The notes under the pieces: generated by a model | Seen by the model: only the letters and a program-made list of their open reading frames with translations | Databases searched by the model: none | Told to the model about the DNA's origin: nothing | Origin: Gadus chalcogrammus | Lineage: Eukaryota; Chordata; Actinopteri; Gadiformes; Gadidae | DNA length: 64,000 bases | NCBI RefSeq assembly: GCF_026213295.1 | Contig: NC_079422.1 | Span: 1,460,250 to 1,524,249, forward strand | Direction of reading: 5' to 3' | Made by a program: the position numbers and the translations under genes | Shown here: one piece after another, positions 38,128 through 48,545 of the stretch | How the letters are laid out: the number at the start of each line of letters is the position of its first letter | Position numbering within the stretch: position 1 is the stretch's first letter

Positions 38128-40829
38128 ATAACACGCTATTTTATGTTGAAATGCGACGTAATCCAGTGTTCACGAAAACGTACACTGTCAACGTATGCTT
38201 TTTGCGACTGGGTTGGCTCTCAGATATACGTGTTTCTAACAAGATGATATCATTAAAAGTTACATAAAGTAACGGTTTAATAACACAAACGCAGCCGGAA
38301 ACACGTGAGTTGCTAGTTTAGCGAAAGCAGCGTCCCTAACAACCTGGCGTTGTTGAAACATGCGAGCGAGCCGATAAAATCTTCTTAATAACTATAAAAC
38401 TAAAGATCAGACACAATCACTGACTGAAGATTATGCAAGTAAAAAGTATATTTCTCGCTAGAAATGTTATTAGAAACACGTTTAACGGTGAATCGGTCCT
38501 AAAATATTGCATTTCCCATTCAGATAATAAAGATTAATAAAGATCATACACATTCACTGACTGAAGATTATTCAAGGGAAAAGTACATTTCTCGCTAGAA
38601 ATGTCATTAGAAACACGTTTAATGGTGAATCTGTCCTAAAATATTGCATTTCCCATTCAGTTAATGCTGGGTTTTGCGTATCATATGCACGCGAAATGGA
38701 CGTATCCGCCCTCCACAGTAGTTAATGCTGGGTTTTGCGTATCATATGCACGCGAAATGGTCATTTGGCGTATGTACTGCAAGCATTTTGAAAGTGTCAA
38801 ACCGTGCGATCTGTACGCATATTGGTGAGACTGAGTTGGCTATAGGACAACGCATAATGCATCCTGGAATGAGTGAAGCTTGCCTGCTGACACGTTAAAA
38901 TGACTGTCACAACTGCCATGAGCAAAACCATTTGTACATAGTGTAGGTTACAGTATAGGCCTATTCGATATTGAATGAAGTAGGTTACTTTACACTCCCT
39001 GTCACTGTACAGAGTAGACAATATGATTTGCTTGTACAGCACCTTAAAAAACTCACTGTTTTTTAAGGTTTTTTAATGTTTTTCACTATATTCATAGGCA
39101 CACCCAGCCTCGCTTTCAATATAACACGCACTCGCATTCTGTAAACACCATCAGTAAATAATAATATGAAAACAATATAAAATATCTTTCAACAAGAAAA
39201 AAATATTTGTTTACTTTAAATGGATAAAGGTCAACAAATGCGCAATTTTCAGCTGTCAGAAATGTGTTGTGATCACTTGTATTCCTCATAGCTCTCAGGC
39301 TGTGAGGAAATCAGCAGCCAGCGAACTCAGGTCTGCTCTGCATGTATTAACTGTGGCTAAACATCAACTGCACTGAAGTCATCATAACTTCATAACTTCT
39401 CATTTTCAAATGATTATGAATACTATTATTGTTATTTGAAGCCGTGTCAGTCTTGACTGTGGGTGGTCTTGTCTTCTGTGTCTGCTAGTGTCTATAATAC
39501 AGTAATATTTTTGTCGACATTATCAAACGGAAGAACTTTTATTATGAAGAGCACAGGGCAATGAAGCACGCTAGCCAATAAGAGGACCCGCCCACCGGCG
39601 GAAACCAGATATTGAGTGGTATATTCGTTTCGCTCAGTAAGAACCAAAAAACGAATAAACGAACTGAAATTTACATTTTCGTTTTCTTGTCAAAACGAAA
39701 AAACGAAAAAACTGCCTGTTTTCTGGTTTCTGCTTGCGTCAATTATTCCCAGAAAACAGAGTAACAAGACGTACCTTGCTCGTTTTAGAGCAAGGTACGT
39801 TTTATTACTCTGTTTTCTGGGAATAATTGACACAAGCAGAAACTAGAAAACCAGCAGTTTTTTCGTTTTTTCGTTTGGTCAAAAAAACGAAAATCAAGAT
39901 TTCAGTTTGTTTATTCGTTTTTTCTATCCTAATTAACAAAACGAATTTACCACTCAATATCTGGTTTCCGCCGTGTGCTTCGTTGCCCTGTGATCTTCAA
40001 AATAAAAGTTCTTCCGTTTGATAATGTCAACAAAAATATTACTGTATTATAGACACTAGCAGACACAGAGGACCACACCATCCACAGTCAAGACTGACAC
40101 GGCTTCAAATAACAATAATAGCATTCATAATCATTTGAAAATGAGAACTTCTGAAGTTATGACGACTTCAATGCAGTTGATGTTTTACATGCAGAGTAGA
40201 CCTGAGGGCTTTACTACGAGATCAGTGTCCGGCTTTGAGCTTTGCGCTCTGTGCGCGTTCACATCAAAGGAGCTGCGATCGCGGGCTGCTGATTTCCTCA
40301 CAGCCTGAGTGCTATGAGGAATACAAGTAATCACAACACATTTCTGACAGCTCAAAATTGCGCATCTGTTGACCTTTATCCATTTACAGTAAACAAATTA
40401 TTTTTTCTTGTTGAAAGATATTATATAGGCTATTGTTTTCATATTATTATTTACTGATGGTGATTACAGAATGCGAGTGTGTGCTATATCGAAAGCGAGT
40501 CTGGGTGTGCGTATGAATATCGGCTACAGTAAGTGTTTTAAGGTGCTGTACAAGCAAATCATATCGTCTACTCTGTACAGTGACAAAGAGTGTACAGTAA
40601 CCTACTTCATTCAATATCGAATAGGCTACTGTAGCCTACACTATGTACAAATGGTTTTGCTCTTTGCTCATGGCAGTTGTGACAGTCATTTTAACATGTC
40701 AACAGGCAAGCTTCACTCATTCCAGGATGTATTATGCGTTGTCCTATAGCCTACTTGGAACATGTTTTGAAATGGATCTATAGTAGCCTATAGAAATTTG
40801 CTCATAACAGGCCAGCTGGAATACAAAGC

Positions 40830-41664
40830 AAACTCTTTGTATTCCAGATGTTTTTTTTGTGATGTTTTATGATGTTTTAATGTTGCGTTGGTAATGTGAA
40901 AGACAGCTTAGATGTTCTTAGATGTTTTGTTAACCTGATTCATTTCCCACTCTGTTTAAGTAAAAGTGTGCTACTGCTGCAAAATATCTTTGCTTTTGTT
41001 TTTTTCTTTTCTTTAATGTGTTTGGAAATTACTTTTAATGATGTTAACTAGATCTCATAAAAGGCCTAAACACATCAATATATATATATATGTATATACC
41101 CTATACCGTTTGACTATAAGACCTCTATAAGAATCTCCTCTGTGCAACTATTCATGTAGTCAGTCAATGATCAAACTAGTAGCATGAATATGAATTACAG
41201 TCCAAGCGGGTTAGGCAAGGCAAGGCAATTTTATTTTTATAGCCCGTTTTTACAAACAGTTTGTCTCAAAGGGCTTTAATTAGCATGAGCATCATAACAA
41301 CATCCTCTTCCCTTAAACCCTCACATCCACTGAATAAAAACTCCCAGGAAAACCTTTTTAACAGGGGAAAAATTGCAGTTGGTTCAGAGGGATGGAGCTG
41401 TGGAGAATATGTGGGAACACAGAGAGACTGCGAGACGCCAAGGCCAAACTACAAGGTGCGAAAGGTGAGGGGGGGTCTACTTCCCAGTCTGTTTTTAGAG
41501 ATACTGGGAGTCACTAACAGACCTGCATTCTGGGAGCCAATACAAATATTTGATAAGTCATAATAATAATAATAATGACTCATTATTGTGCATTTAAAGA
41601 TGTATATTATTACATTGCAGCATTATTTGGGGATGACAATACAATACTTCCATGAATGTGCATT
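40830..41664. other. Loop of second palindrome
   Basis: Contains an (AT) patch (41084-41098) and, at about 41215-41290, a piece starting aggcaaggcaaggcaatttt that resembles 3' ends of repeats frequent in fish. The loop ends are a short inverted pair (ggaatacaaagcaaac and gtttgctttgtattcc). No gene. Confidence 0.5.
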
Positions 41665-41878
41665 TGAGGGAGAGTTTGCTTTGTATTCCAGCTGGCAAAT
41701 TTCTATAGGCTACTATCGGTCCATTTCAAAACACGTTCCAAGTAGGCTATAGGACAAAGCATAATACATCCTGGAATGAGTGAAGTTTGCCTGCTGACAT
41801 GTTAAAATGACTGTCACAACTGCCATGAGCAAAGAGCAAAACCATTTGTACATAGTGTAGGCTACAGTAGCGTTCAGT

Positions 41879-43384
41879 AACCAGTGTTCACGGCTATATT
41901 CAATCTGTCCCTGGCACAGTCCATCATCCCCATATGCTTTAAAAGGTCCACCATCATCCCCATACCCAAAAAACCTAGACCAGCCTGTCATAATGACTAT
42001 CGCCCAGTTGCTCTTACCTCTGTGGTGATGAAGTGTTTCGAGAAGCTGGTCAAGGCCCACATCTGCTCTTCACTGCCCAACACCCTGGACCCTCTACAAT
42101 TCGCGTACCGGCCCAACAGATCCACTGAGGATGCCATTACTCACATATTACACAGTGTCCTATCACACCTGGACAAGAGTAAGGGGAAAGTGCTGAACTA
42201 TGTGAGACTATTATTTGTTGATTATAGTTCAGCCTTTAATACCATCCTCCCCTCCACCCTCATCAAAAAGCTCAGGAGGCTGGGGCTGAACGACGCCCTC
42301 TGCAGGTGGATCCTGGACTTTTTAACAGAGAGACCTCAGGTGGTGAAAGCTGGCCGGCACACCTCATCCCCCCTCACCCTCAACACAGGGGCCCCCAGGG
42401 CTGTGTTCTGTCCCCTCTACTGTACTCCCTGTACACCCACGACTGTGCAGCCATCGCAGACTCAAACACCATCATAAAGTTTGCTGACGACACCGTAGTG
42501 GTAGGCCTAATCCAAAACAACGATGAGACGGCCTACCTGGAGGAGGTGAGGTGCCTGACAATGGTGTCTGAAAAACAATGCACCTCAACGGCAGCAAAAC
42601 TAAGGAGATGCTGGTGGACTTCGGGAGGACACAGGAACGGGACTACACGCCTGTATCCATCAATGGGACCCCTGTGGAGAGGGTGGATACATTTAAGTAC
42701 CTCGGTGTCCAGATCACCGATGATCTGACGTGGTCTACCCACCTGGACACCGTGGGAAAGAAAGCCAGACAGAGACTGTACCATCTCAGGAGGCTGAAGA
42801 AATTCAGAGCCTCCAAACCAGTCCTGCAGAGCTTCTATGCATGCACCATAGAGAGCATGCTGACTGGGAACACCACCGCTTGGTATGGGAACACCACCAT
42901 TCAGGACCGTAAGGCTCTGCAGAGAGTGGTGCGTTCAGCTGAGCGTACCATAGGGGGGAAACTCCCTAATCTAGCAGACATTTACACCAAGCGCTGCAAG
43001 GGCAAGACCAGCAGCATCCTGAAAGACCCCAGCCATCCTGGCTACGGACTATTCTCCCTGCTCCGCTCTGGAAACAGATACCGCTCACTGGCGGCAAAAA
43101 CTGAGAGACTAAGGAAGAGTTTCTACCCCCAAGCTGTGAGGTATCTAAATGGCACTGATTAAAGCACTTTGAGCAACTGCACTTATTGATATACAGTATA
43201 TATTTATTTAAGTAACCCCCCCCCCCCACCCCGCTCCTTAGACTTTGTGCAATAACCTCTGACATATTGAATGTATTTACCGTTTGTTATGTTTGTTATG
43301 CATATATTTAGCATGGAGCCGACTGTGAACATTTCACTGCAATGTATTGTTTATGTGACAAATAAAACCTGAATCTGAATCTGA
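41879..43384 (+). mobile_element. 5'-truncated L2 LINE
   Basis: Plus strand, 3' end caaataaaacctgaatctga. It splits a repeat that is continuous in sister copies (ctacagtag / cctattcgata), with agtag possibly duplicated at both sides. Reverse transcriptase pieces are listed separately. Confidence 0.88.
41884..43162 (+). pseudogene. L2 reverse transcriptase fragment, frameshifted
   Basis: The first frame has [20 protein letters not shown] and [10 protein letters not shown] one-base loss in a C-run near 42400 shifts it. The next frame holds [15 protein letters not shown] and the catalytic FADDTVVVGL. A second shift near 42565 leads to a third frame with KTKEMLVDFG, KYLGVQITDD and RSGNRYRSLAAKTERL and a natural stop at 43162. 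There is no endonuclease. Confidence 0.88.
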
Positions 43385-43719
43385 GTAGCCTATTCGATAT
43401 TGAATGAAGTAGGTTACTGTACACTCTTTGTCACTGTACAGAGTAGACAATATGATTGGCTTGTACAGCACCTTAAAAAGCTCACTGTAGCCTATATTCA
43501 TAGGCATACCCAGCCTCGCTTTCAATAGGCCTATAACACACACTCGCATTCTGTAATCACTGTCAGTAAATAATAATATGAAAACAATATAAAATATCTT
43601 CCAGCAAGAAAAAATAATTAGTTTACTGTAAATGGATGAAGGTCAACAGATGCGCAATGCAGGGCTCTCCAGTTTTGAACAGAGTTCAGTGACATTTTGT
43701 CGGCGGGGGGATATATTAA

Positions 43720-44379
43720 AGCTATACTGTACGATGCGAGAGAGCTAGCATGATTTGAAATTAGCTTCTCTTCGGAGTTCCGTTTAACTCCTCCCCCACC
43801 CTTCAGGACTCCCTGCCCCCACCCCTCATGCACGAGCGCTGCTGCTGCTTACGGCTTACTTCAACGGCAACCATTGCGTCACTTTTCAGGCCATTCAACT
43901 CCCTCAGCTGTCGCCATCGCTGAAAAGCTAATCCAATATTTATTCTTGTTTTTCCTCGAGCAGTCTCCAACTTCTTTTTTGTTGCTGCCTTTTCAGTTTC
44001 TGTCTTTCTTTTTCTTGCCTTTTTAAAAGGATGAACCGGGGCAAGTAACGGTGGCAGTGGTAACTTCAGTTGTTTCTCTTCCATTGTGTAAACGTTGTAG
44101 GCTCACTAGGTCTAGTCCACTGTCATGAACTACTATGACAACAACGCTTTGCCCTCCGTGAACGCGCTCAGGCCGGCTCAGGCTCGTACACAGAGGGGAG
44201 AGAACGCGCAGGCTTGTGATTGGTTCTTTAGATCCGGGCACAGTGTCTCTGATTGGTAAGCATTTTAACAGGTTTATAGCAGATACAGAATTCGTTTTTT
44301 TTATTGCTGCCAGGATGTAAAAACCAATTTCAACAACATATTAAAAAGTGCATATTACTGGATCCCGTACAATATGCCT
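43720..44379 (-). mobile_element. piggyBac-like element carrying a short ORF
   Basis: The left end agctatactgtacgatgc follows TTAA (43716-43719). The right end gatcccgtacaatatgcct precedes TTAA (44380-44383). The TIRs share the core atactgtacg/cgtacaatat with mismatches. One ORF lies inside on the minus strand. Confidence 0.75.
43803..44084 (-). CDS. Transposon-borne ORF with RINxGxAFxRWRxL domain
   Basis: 93 codons: a Pro- and Leu-rich start, a lysine-rich helix (KKARKRKTETEKAATKKKLE), then TRINIGLAFQRWRQLRE, NGLKSDAMVAVEV and a short tail. The central segment is shared with the ORF at 61776-62078, which lies in another TTAA element. The function is unknown to me. The basic helix followed by a W/R-containing segment suggests a nucleic-acid-binding or N-terminal transposase/host exon remnant, but this is a guess. 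Confidence 0.5.
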   Translation of the reverse strand: MEEKQLKLPLPPLLAPVHPFKKARKRKTETEKAATKKKLETARGKTRINIGLAFQRWRQLRELNGLKSDAMVAVEVSRKQQQRSCMRGGGRES

Positions 44380-44690
44380 TTAATATGTGACTGCACACAA
44401 ATTTGTCCACAGACATGGTGACCAATGTATGATAGTAGGCATTATTGGCCCTTAACAATAATATTCAGAAACACTGCCTCAAAAAGATATTGGCCTAAGC
44501 AACACCAGTAGAGGCATATAGTACTTTTCCCTATACGAAGTGTGGCGTGTGAGTGTGTGCATGGGTTGAATTGCGTGTGTCTCACGGAGAGCCCTGCGCA
44601 ATGTTCAGCTGTCAGAAATGTGTTGTGATCACTTGTATTCCTCATAGCTCTCAGGCTGCGAGGAAATCAGCAGCTCGCTATCGTATGGAG

Positions 44691-45065
44691 TTAGAATCAT
44701 GCCAAAACCCCGCACACACGCAAAACGTGTTTTGCTCACGCATAACGATTCACACGCACACAAAACGTGTTTTACTCTCGCACAATGATTCACACACACG
44801 CTCAGTGTGGTTTGCAAATACAAAACATCATTCACAAACTAATGCATTTTGCTTCAGAAACAAATACAGTATGTTTTACACAAAGTACAAAAGAAAATCC
44901 TTCAAGTACACAAAACTATTCTACAAGTACGGAACACTGAAAGCTAGGCGTGGATCGGAAGGCATTTGCGCACGGATCAGCAAGGCGGAAAATTAGTGCC
45001 AAAAGTCACGTGACAAACAAATGTCCTGTGATTCACACTACACAACAGCTGTTGTGTAGTGTGAT
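44691..45065. repeat. Short tandem repeat (aaaacgtgtttt unit)
   Basis: From about 44713 to 44815 a unit of about 42 bp repeats two to three times, each with aaaacgtgtttt and a gattcacac word. The rest up to 45065 is unremarkable, apart from a short hairpin acacaacagctgttgtgt at about 45041-45058. Confidence 0.6.
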
Positions 45066-46988
45066 CACTGGGGGTGATCGCGGGCGAGTCCAGATTGAAT
45101 GGGAGTCTATGGGGCTAGACGGCTAAATATGTCTCTTTTACCTGCTTGTCGTTGAAATATAGCAAATTTTATTGTAGATTCCGCAAGTTCAATATAGATT
45201 ATAGTGCAAAAGTCGAATGAATGAGTACTTATGTCCTTTCGATTTCTTACAATTTGGGCCGTTGTTGGCCGTACACGCTAGCATTCTGCTAATGAATGCT
45301 GATTGGTCAGGAACGGACTTGCGACTGATTACGACCAGAGACCCCTCTTGACGGCATCTGACGCAGAAGCACGATCAGAAACATTCTGTCGAAGTTAATT
45401 TTTTGCGTCTGTATTTATATTTTCCTGCAGGCCCTTTTATTTTTTATATAGTTATGTATGGTTAAAGTACATGGGCGTAATGGAATTTCTTCCATTTCTT
45501 GTGTTCAATGTTCAATGTGTTATATACATGGTAGGTACGGTATGACCACCTTAAATAATACAGTCAATGTCCCGCTCAATATCATTTCATCCATTGCCAT
45601 CTGTTTAAAAAAGAAATGCCTCGTAAAAGTGCAATGATAAACTGATCTAACAGTGGAAAAGGATTGTCCGTCTTTTAGTTTCCCAAGGACAGAAAAGGGT
45701 AACGTTTTTGCTTGCTCCTGCATGAGCAATGAGGCTACCTGAGGCTGCACCTGGTAGGGAAAGTTGCGCAGGAGCCCGGGTAAAATTGCGAGTGTTGAGA
45801 CTCAAGCACTTAACTTACCTTAACCGATTGTTCCATACAAATTGTTTGTTCACGATTTAACAACTTCAACATCTGCTATTACTGTAGTTCTTTTTTAGTA
45901 GGACTTACTTGGGCTAATGACCTTGCACAGAGCAAAAACCATCTACACCACTTGTCATTGATTGCTAGGCATTCACTGATCTTTACAGATGGGTTTGTTT
46001 TAAGCCATTGAATATAATTGCTCTGCCCTGCAACACATTATAAGCTACGCATGTTTGTTAAATGAGAAATATGGTCTGGGTCACATTGAAACAGTAACAG
46101 TTGTATAACAGTAATTATACAAACATTATACCAACAATGCAATAGGCAAGTTTATTCAAACATCACAATAACAAGAACACAATAAGAACAGTAACTAATA
46201 GTAAATAATAAAAAAAAAGAGAAATGATTTAACAACACTGAACATACAGAACAGAGGCAGGGAAAAAGGACAGAGGAAGAAGACTTGTCCGTTGTCACAG
46301 CATCAATGTCCAACTGTAGAGATCAAGAAAGGAAGAGGCATGAGGAGGAGTACAACAGAACACTGCTCTCTAGGAAATTGTTTACTGATGTAAACTAAGT
46401 TGATGCAGTCTTAAAATTATGATTCTAATCCAGGTTTCTATTTCAGGAGAAAGAAATGGCTCATAATCGTTACAAAAAAAAAAGCTTTATCATCGGCACT
46501 AGTGAGGATTAAAAAAAAACACTCTGTAAGTTACATACATATGTAAAACATTCGCGCATTTTGCTCACTAAAACTCTGTAACTAGTAAGCAAGAAAAAGA
46601 CCTTACCTCCAACAGCTGGTGTTAGCTGGTGTAACTAGTAAGCAAGAAAAAGACCTTACCTCCAACAGCTGGTGTTATCGTTGCGGGAAAAGGGAAATGC
46701 GGAAGTGAAGTGCCGAAGTGCTTCAGAAACTGCCGTAAAGCAGTACCTCTGACAGTATGACAATGTGTGACGTCATCGCATTTTTTTAACGCCTTTTTAG
46801 AACAGATAAGTGATCTTAAAAAATGCAATATTCAGCTGAGTTTATTATCTTAGCCCCTCCTTTTGAACGCAACTTTCAAATTACTTGACAAAAAATGATA
46901 TCGTGAGAAAAGTGGATCCTGAGGTAGAACCCCATAGGCTCCCATTCATTCTGGACTCGCCTGCGAGCGCCCCGCGTGGACAGAGATC
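45066..46988. mobile_element. DNA-transposon-like element with about 50 bp TIRs
   Basis: The left end (gcgggcgagtccagattgaa, then tgggagtctatgggg, 45079-45113) and the right end (ccccataggctcccattcat, then tctggactcgcctgcgag, 46930-46967) are reverse complements, with weaker extension outward through gatc. A direct repeat lies at 46579-46632 and 46633-46678 (taactagtaagcaagaaaaa). No transposase frame. The exact boundaries and target duplication were not resolved. Confidence 0.7.
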
Positions 46989-47205
46989 ATTACTGCAACC
47001 AGTCCAGAAAACCGGAACTAACCAATGAGTGCCCATTCTCCTCATATTAGACATTCTCTGTTTTTAACTCATCCCCTAACTTCCGCACCGCAAAGCATGA
47101 TGGGAACACATCAACCAATAGCAGTCGTATAACAAAACAACAAACATAACGAAATTTACGAATGTAACTACGGTTCTATGAATCCTGGATGACCGCCAGA
47201 GGCTG

Positions 47206-47333
47206 TGCTTAAAGCACTGGATCTCCACCTCGCGCATGCGCATTTCGAGTACCTAATACCAACATAGTCACCTGTGACCCCCACGTGACACCGGGAAGGC
47301 TATATCTTCCGGTTTCATCAGAGGATCTGTTCC
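47206..47333. repeat. DIRS inverted terminal repeat, left (3' end of element)
   Basis: Reverse complement of 52564-52688 over about 125 bp. Shared words include cgcgcatgcgcatttcgagt and cccccacgtgacaccgggaa. Small differences are at cttccggtttcatcag. Confidence 0.92.
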
Positions 47334-47380
47334 TAGAATCTTCTCGCGAGAACACGAGGATTCTGAGTGACTGAACGCTC

Positions 47381-47480
47381 TGGCGGTCATCCAGGATTCA
47401 TAGAACCGTAGTTACATTCGTAACTTTCGTTCTATTTCATCCTTACTGACCGCCAGAGGCGGTGCTTAAAGCACTGGATG
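47381..47480. repeat. DIRS internal complementary region
   Basis: The first part (tggcggtcatccaggattca through gttacattcgtaac, 47381-47424) is the reverse complement of the left extremity 47156-47202. The second part (gttctatttcatcc, then gaccg, 47429-47450) is the reverse complement of the right extremity 52690-52712. It therefore joins copies of both ends side by side. In DIRS1 this region templates completion and circularisation of the replication intermediate. Confidence 0.9.
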
Positions 47481-47519
47481 ACCCATACCAAAAAGGTCAC
47501 GAAGAATCCAACGTCCACC

Positions 47520-48545
47520 TCACTCATTGGAGGCAGCAGAGCTTGGCAGTAGGACCACACCCATCGGATGGGGACTGGCGACGTTGACACGGTAAAACCT
47601 TGTGAAGGTGCCCGGCGACGTCCATGATGCCGCGGCACAGATCGACTCCAGGGGTACACCTCTTAGTGCAGCCCACAATGTCGACACGCCTCTGGTGGAG
47701 TGGCACCTCAACCCGGATGGCGGGGGGCGGCCACTGGTCACATAGGCATGTTTGATGGTGTCGACAACCCAGTGGGACAGCCTCTGTTTGGACAAGGCTC
47801 TGTTAGGGCCACTGTGACACACGAACAGTTGCTCGGACTGCCGTATACCGGCCGTAGCAGCAATGTAAGCCCTAAGCGCCCGTAACGGGCACAGCATCTC
47901 AGACTCCTTCCCCTCAGATGGGGAGTTAAAACGTGCAAGCCGGATAGGCTGGTTAAAATAAGTGCGTGAAAGCACCTTGGGCAGGAACGCCACATTGGGC
48001 CATAAAACCACACCTGAGCCATCAGGGTTCCACCGCAGGCATGTATCTGCCACGGATAGGGCGTGCAACTCCCCGACCCGCTTCGCAGTGTTAATGGCGA
48101 GCAGAAAAGCCACCTCCATGGACAGCCACTTCAACCCTATCTGGGTCAGAGGCTCAAAAGGAGGTGATGACATGGCCTCCAGCACCAGGGGCAGGTCCCA
48201 AGCTGGAGTCCTCAGAGTCCTAGGGGGACGCAGCCTCAGGGCCCCCCTAAGGAAGAGGGACACCAACCTGTGGCACCCCACTGTGCCTCCGTCGACCATC
48301 TCATGCCAGGAAGAAATAGCAGCCACATAGACCCTCAAGGTGGAATGAGAGCGACCACCATCCAGGAGGGACTGCAGAAACTCCAGAACGGTGGCTACGG
48401 AGCAACGTGCTGGGTTTACTGCCTTACCCCTACACCAGTCAGAGAATAACTTCCATCTGCTGGCATACTGTGCCCGGGTAGATGGTGCCCTGGCATTCAG
48501 AATAGTATTCCTGACGGTCGCAATGCAAAAATTCAGCAGTGAGTC
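47520..48545 (-). CDS. DIRS tyrosine recombinase
   Basis: The frame is open from 49967 to the stop at 47520, but the recognisable domain begins at about 48542 (SLLNFCIATVRNTIL). Counting residues from the open frame start, the catalytic set is Arg630 (TAKRVGEL), His756 and Arg759 (CHSTRG) and Tyr792 (FTRFYRVN). This is the R-H-R-Y set of phage-integrase-family recombinases. The N-terminal SAM-like core-binding part is also recognisable (RAPSTRAQYASRW). It integrates the circular DNA intermediate. The domain is uninterrupted and could be functional. Its start overlaps the end of the RNase H frame, as is normal in DIRS elements. Confidence 0.88.
   Translation of the reverse strand, partial: DSLLNFCIATVRNTILNARAPSTRAQYASRWKLFSDWCRGKAVNPARCSVATVLEFLQSLLDGGRSHSTLRVYVAAISSWHEMVDGGTVGCHRLVSLFLRGALRLRPPRTLRTPAWDLPLVLEAMSSPPFEPLTQIGLKWLSMEVAFLLAINTAKRVGELHALSVADTCLRWNPDGSGVVLWPNVAFLPKVLSRTYFNQPIRLARFNSPSEGKESEMLCPLRALRAYIAATAGIRQSEQLFVCHSGPNRALSKQRLSHWVVDTIKHAYVTSGRPPPSGLRCHSTRGVSTLWAALRGVPLESICAAASWTSPGTFTRFYRVNVASPHPMGVVLLPSSAASNE

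Larger units (their letters stand above)
43660..44595. mobile_element. hAT-like element with 8 bp duplication
   Basis: Ends cagggctctcc and ggagagccct are inverted. The 8 bp gcgcaatg occurs at 43652-43659 and 44596-44603. It interrupts an arm that is continuous elsewhere (gcgcaa...ttttcagctgtcag at about 39240). It contains a piggyBac-like element. Confidence 0.85.
39788..44690. repeat. Second palindrome of the same family, partial
   Basis: A plus-oriented copy starts gagcaaggtacgt at about 39788 and matches the left arm of the first palindrome to about 40830. It runs through the pieces at ggtttccgcc (39963), cagaatgcgagtg (40467) and tcattccaggatg (40716). The inverted partner is 41665-41878, continued at 43385-43659 after an L2 insertion and at 44596-44690 after a hAT insertion. 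The loop 40830-41660 has no counterpart. The arm ends short of the terminal gagcaagg, so the right end is truncated. Confidence 0.8.
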
